Assembly: GCA_003541985.1 (NCBI GenBank)
Contig: DPLM01000248.1
Coordinates: 1 to 5,234, forward strand
Reading direction: 5' to 3'
Source: Deltaproteobacteria bacterium
GTDB lineage: Bacteria; SAR324; NAC60-12
Length of the DNA stretch: 5,234 nt
In this document: one piece after another, positions 4,358 to 5,234 of the stretch
Layout: the number at the start of each line of letters is the position of its first letter
How positions within the stretch are numbered: position 1 is the first letter of the stretch
Translations under genes and position numbers: made by a program
The notes under the pieces: generated by a model
What the model saw: only the letters and a program-made list of their open reading frames with translations
What the model was told of the DNA's origin: nothing
Databases searched by the model: none

Positions 4358-5234
4358 TGAATCCCCAATTTGTTAGTAAAGGAGTTGTCAATCAGTGCAT
4401 CGGCAACGGCGACAACATTCACACTGGCTGAAATCACTCCAGCCTGTTGCAGAGCCAAGCCAGCCTCGACGATTGTTTTACGTTTTGGAGCATCCAAAGT
4501 CGCAGAAGAGAGATCTGTGCGCTGACCTAGCTGTAGGGCAGCAACAGCCTCCGTTTGCTTTGCCTGAATAGAAAAGATCCGGCGTAGTTCTTCGGGATGC
4601 GCTAGCGCGTAGCTGCGACCACGTTCATAGACTTGCAGAACACGCTCGACCAAGTCGGGGTGCTCCTTGGCGAAGTCCTCACGGGTGTTGAGAATGCCTA
4701 GTGTATTCAGGTCTGCATTGCGATAAAACAACCGTACTGTGTCGTTGAGTTCAGATTGAGCCATCATTGGATCAAGGCCAGCCCAGGCGTCTACGTCCCC
4801 ATTTTCCAGTGCCATTCGTCCATCCTGATGCTGTAGCAGAACCACACGGAGATCCTTTTCTGTAAGCCCGTGGTCTATGAGTGCTCGGATCAGGAAGATG
4901 TGCGGGTCTGTGCCCCGAGTTGCAGCAACCCGCTTCCCTTTGAGGTCAGCAACAGTCTGGATTGAGGAATTCTTAGCTGTTACCAGTGCAGTCCACTCTG
5001 GCTTTGAATACACGTAGATCGACTTGATCGGATTGCCATTGATGCGTCCCAGCAAGGCAGCAGCACCAGCCGTTGAGCCAAAATCGACACTGCGGCTGTT
5101 GAGAAATTCCAGAGCCTTATTGGAGCCCAGGGAACGTACCCAGCGAATCTGAATGCCTTCAGCTGCAAACTCCTCTTCCAACCATTTCTTGTCACGCAGT
5201 AGCAGGCTGACTGGATTGTAGTAAGCGTAATCAA
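4354..5234 (-). CDS. ssuA: Aliphatic sulfonate ABC transporter, periplasmic substrate-binding protein SsuA (5' end missing)
   Basis: The frame enters from the right edge and runs 292 complete codons (first at 5232) to TGA 4356-4354. Only the signal peptide and first strand are missing. The visible start, DYAYYNPVSLLLRDKKWLEE, is the typical N-terminal lobe of SsuA/TauA/NrtA-type receptors. After it come FLNSRSVDFGSTAGAAALL (the ligand-contact region of sulfonate binders), the hinge block VADLKGKRVAATRGTDPH, ALENGDVDAWAGLDPM (second lobe) and REDFAKEHPDLVERVLQVYE. In the family this protein captures alkanesulfonates in the periplasm and delivers them to SsuC. An internal TTG at 5181 is not the start, since homologous sequence continues upstream of it. 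The stop overlaps the ssuC ATG as ATGA, so the two are probably translationally coupled. The promoter lies outside the window. Assignment to sulfonate rather than taurine or nitrate rests on overall resemblance and is fairly, not fully, certain. Confidence 0.9.
   Translation of the reverse strand, partial: DYAYYNPVSLLLRDKKWLEEEFAAEGIQIRWVRSLGSNKALEFLNSRSVDFGSTAGAAALLGRINGNPIKSIYVYSKPEWTALVTAKNSSIQTVADLKGKRVAATRGTDPHIFLIRALIDHGLTEKDLRVVLLQHQDGRMALENGDVDAWAGLDPMMAQSELNDTVRLFYRNADLNTLGILNTREDFAKEHPDLVERVLQVYERGRSYALAHPEELRRIFSIQAKQTEAVAALQLGQRTDLSSATLDAPKRKTIVEAGLALQQAGVISASVNVVAVADALIDNSFTNKLGIQ

Overview
The window reads as part of a Gram-negative bacterial chromosome. The evidence is an exported rhodanese-type protein with a Sec signal peptide, a periplasmic-binding-protein ABC importer, and Shine-Dalgarno-led genes packed with short overlaps. 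The phylum cannot be settled by eye. The SsuC/SsuB proteins look like those of cyanobacteria or gammaproteobacteria. All recognisable genes lie on the minus strand, so the biological order runs from high to low coordinates.

Right part (5234 to 2187): a tightly coupled sulfonate-uptake operon in the order ssuA (5' end missing), ssuC, ssuB, osmC-like. ssuA and ssuC share an ATGA junction, ssuC and ssuB overlap by 8 bp, and the osmC-like gene follows ssuB after about 34 bp with its own Shine-Dalgarno. Together they encode a periplasmic receptor, membrane channel and ATPase for alkanesulfonate-type sulfur sources, plus a small thiol-dependent protein. The monooxygenase/reductase genes (ssuD/ssuE) that usually release sulfite are not in the window.

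Middle (2186 to 1143): a stretch with no intact gene, though not empty. Read on the minus strand it holds a clearly recognisable but decayed beta-carbonic anhydrase: two in-frame stops, a locally shifted frame over the HxxC zinc motif, and the first zinc-ligand cysteine changed to tryptophan. Just upstream of it is the frameshifted tail of another, unrecognised gene, which appears once to have been translationally coupled to it. A hairpin and a weak candidate promoter lie between the carbonic anhydrase relic and the next gene.

Left part (1142 to 1): an intact ChaC-type gamma-glutamylcyclotransferase (glutathione degradation), then the 5' part of an exported rhodanese-family sulfurtransferase that runs off the left edge.

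The intact genes share a sulfur/thiol theme (sulfonate import, OsmC thiol chemistry, glutathione turnover, sulfurtransfer), but only ssuACB-osmC forms a convincing operon. I see no CRISPR, tRNA, rRNA, insertion sequence or clearly novel multi-gene system. The most unusual item is the decaying carbonic anhydrase region.
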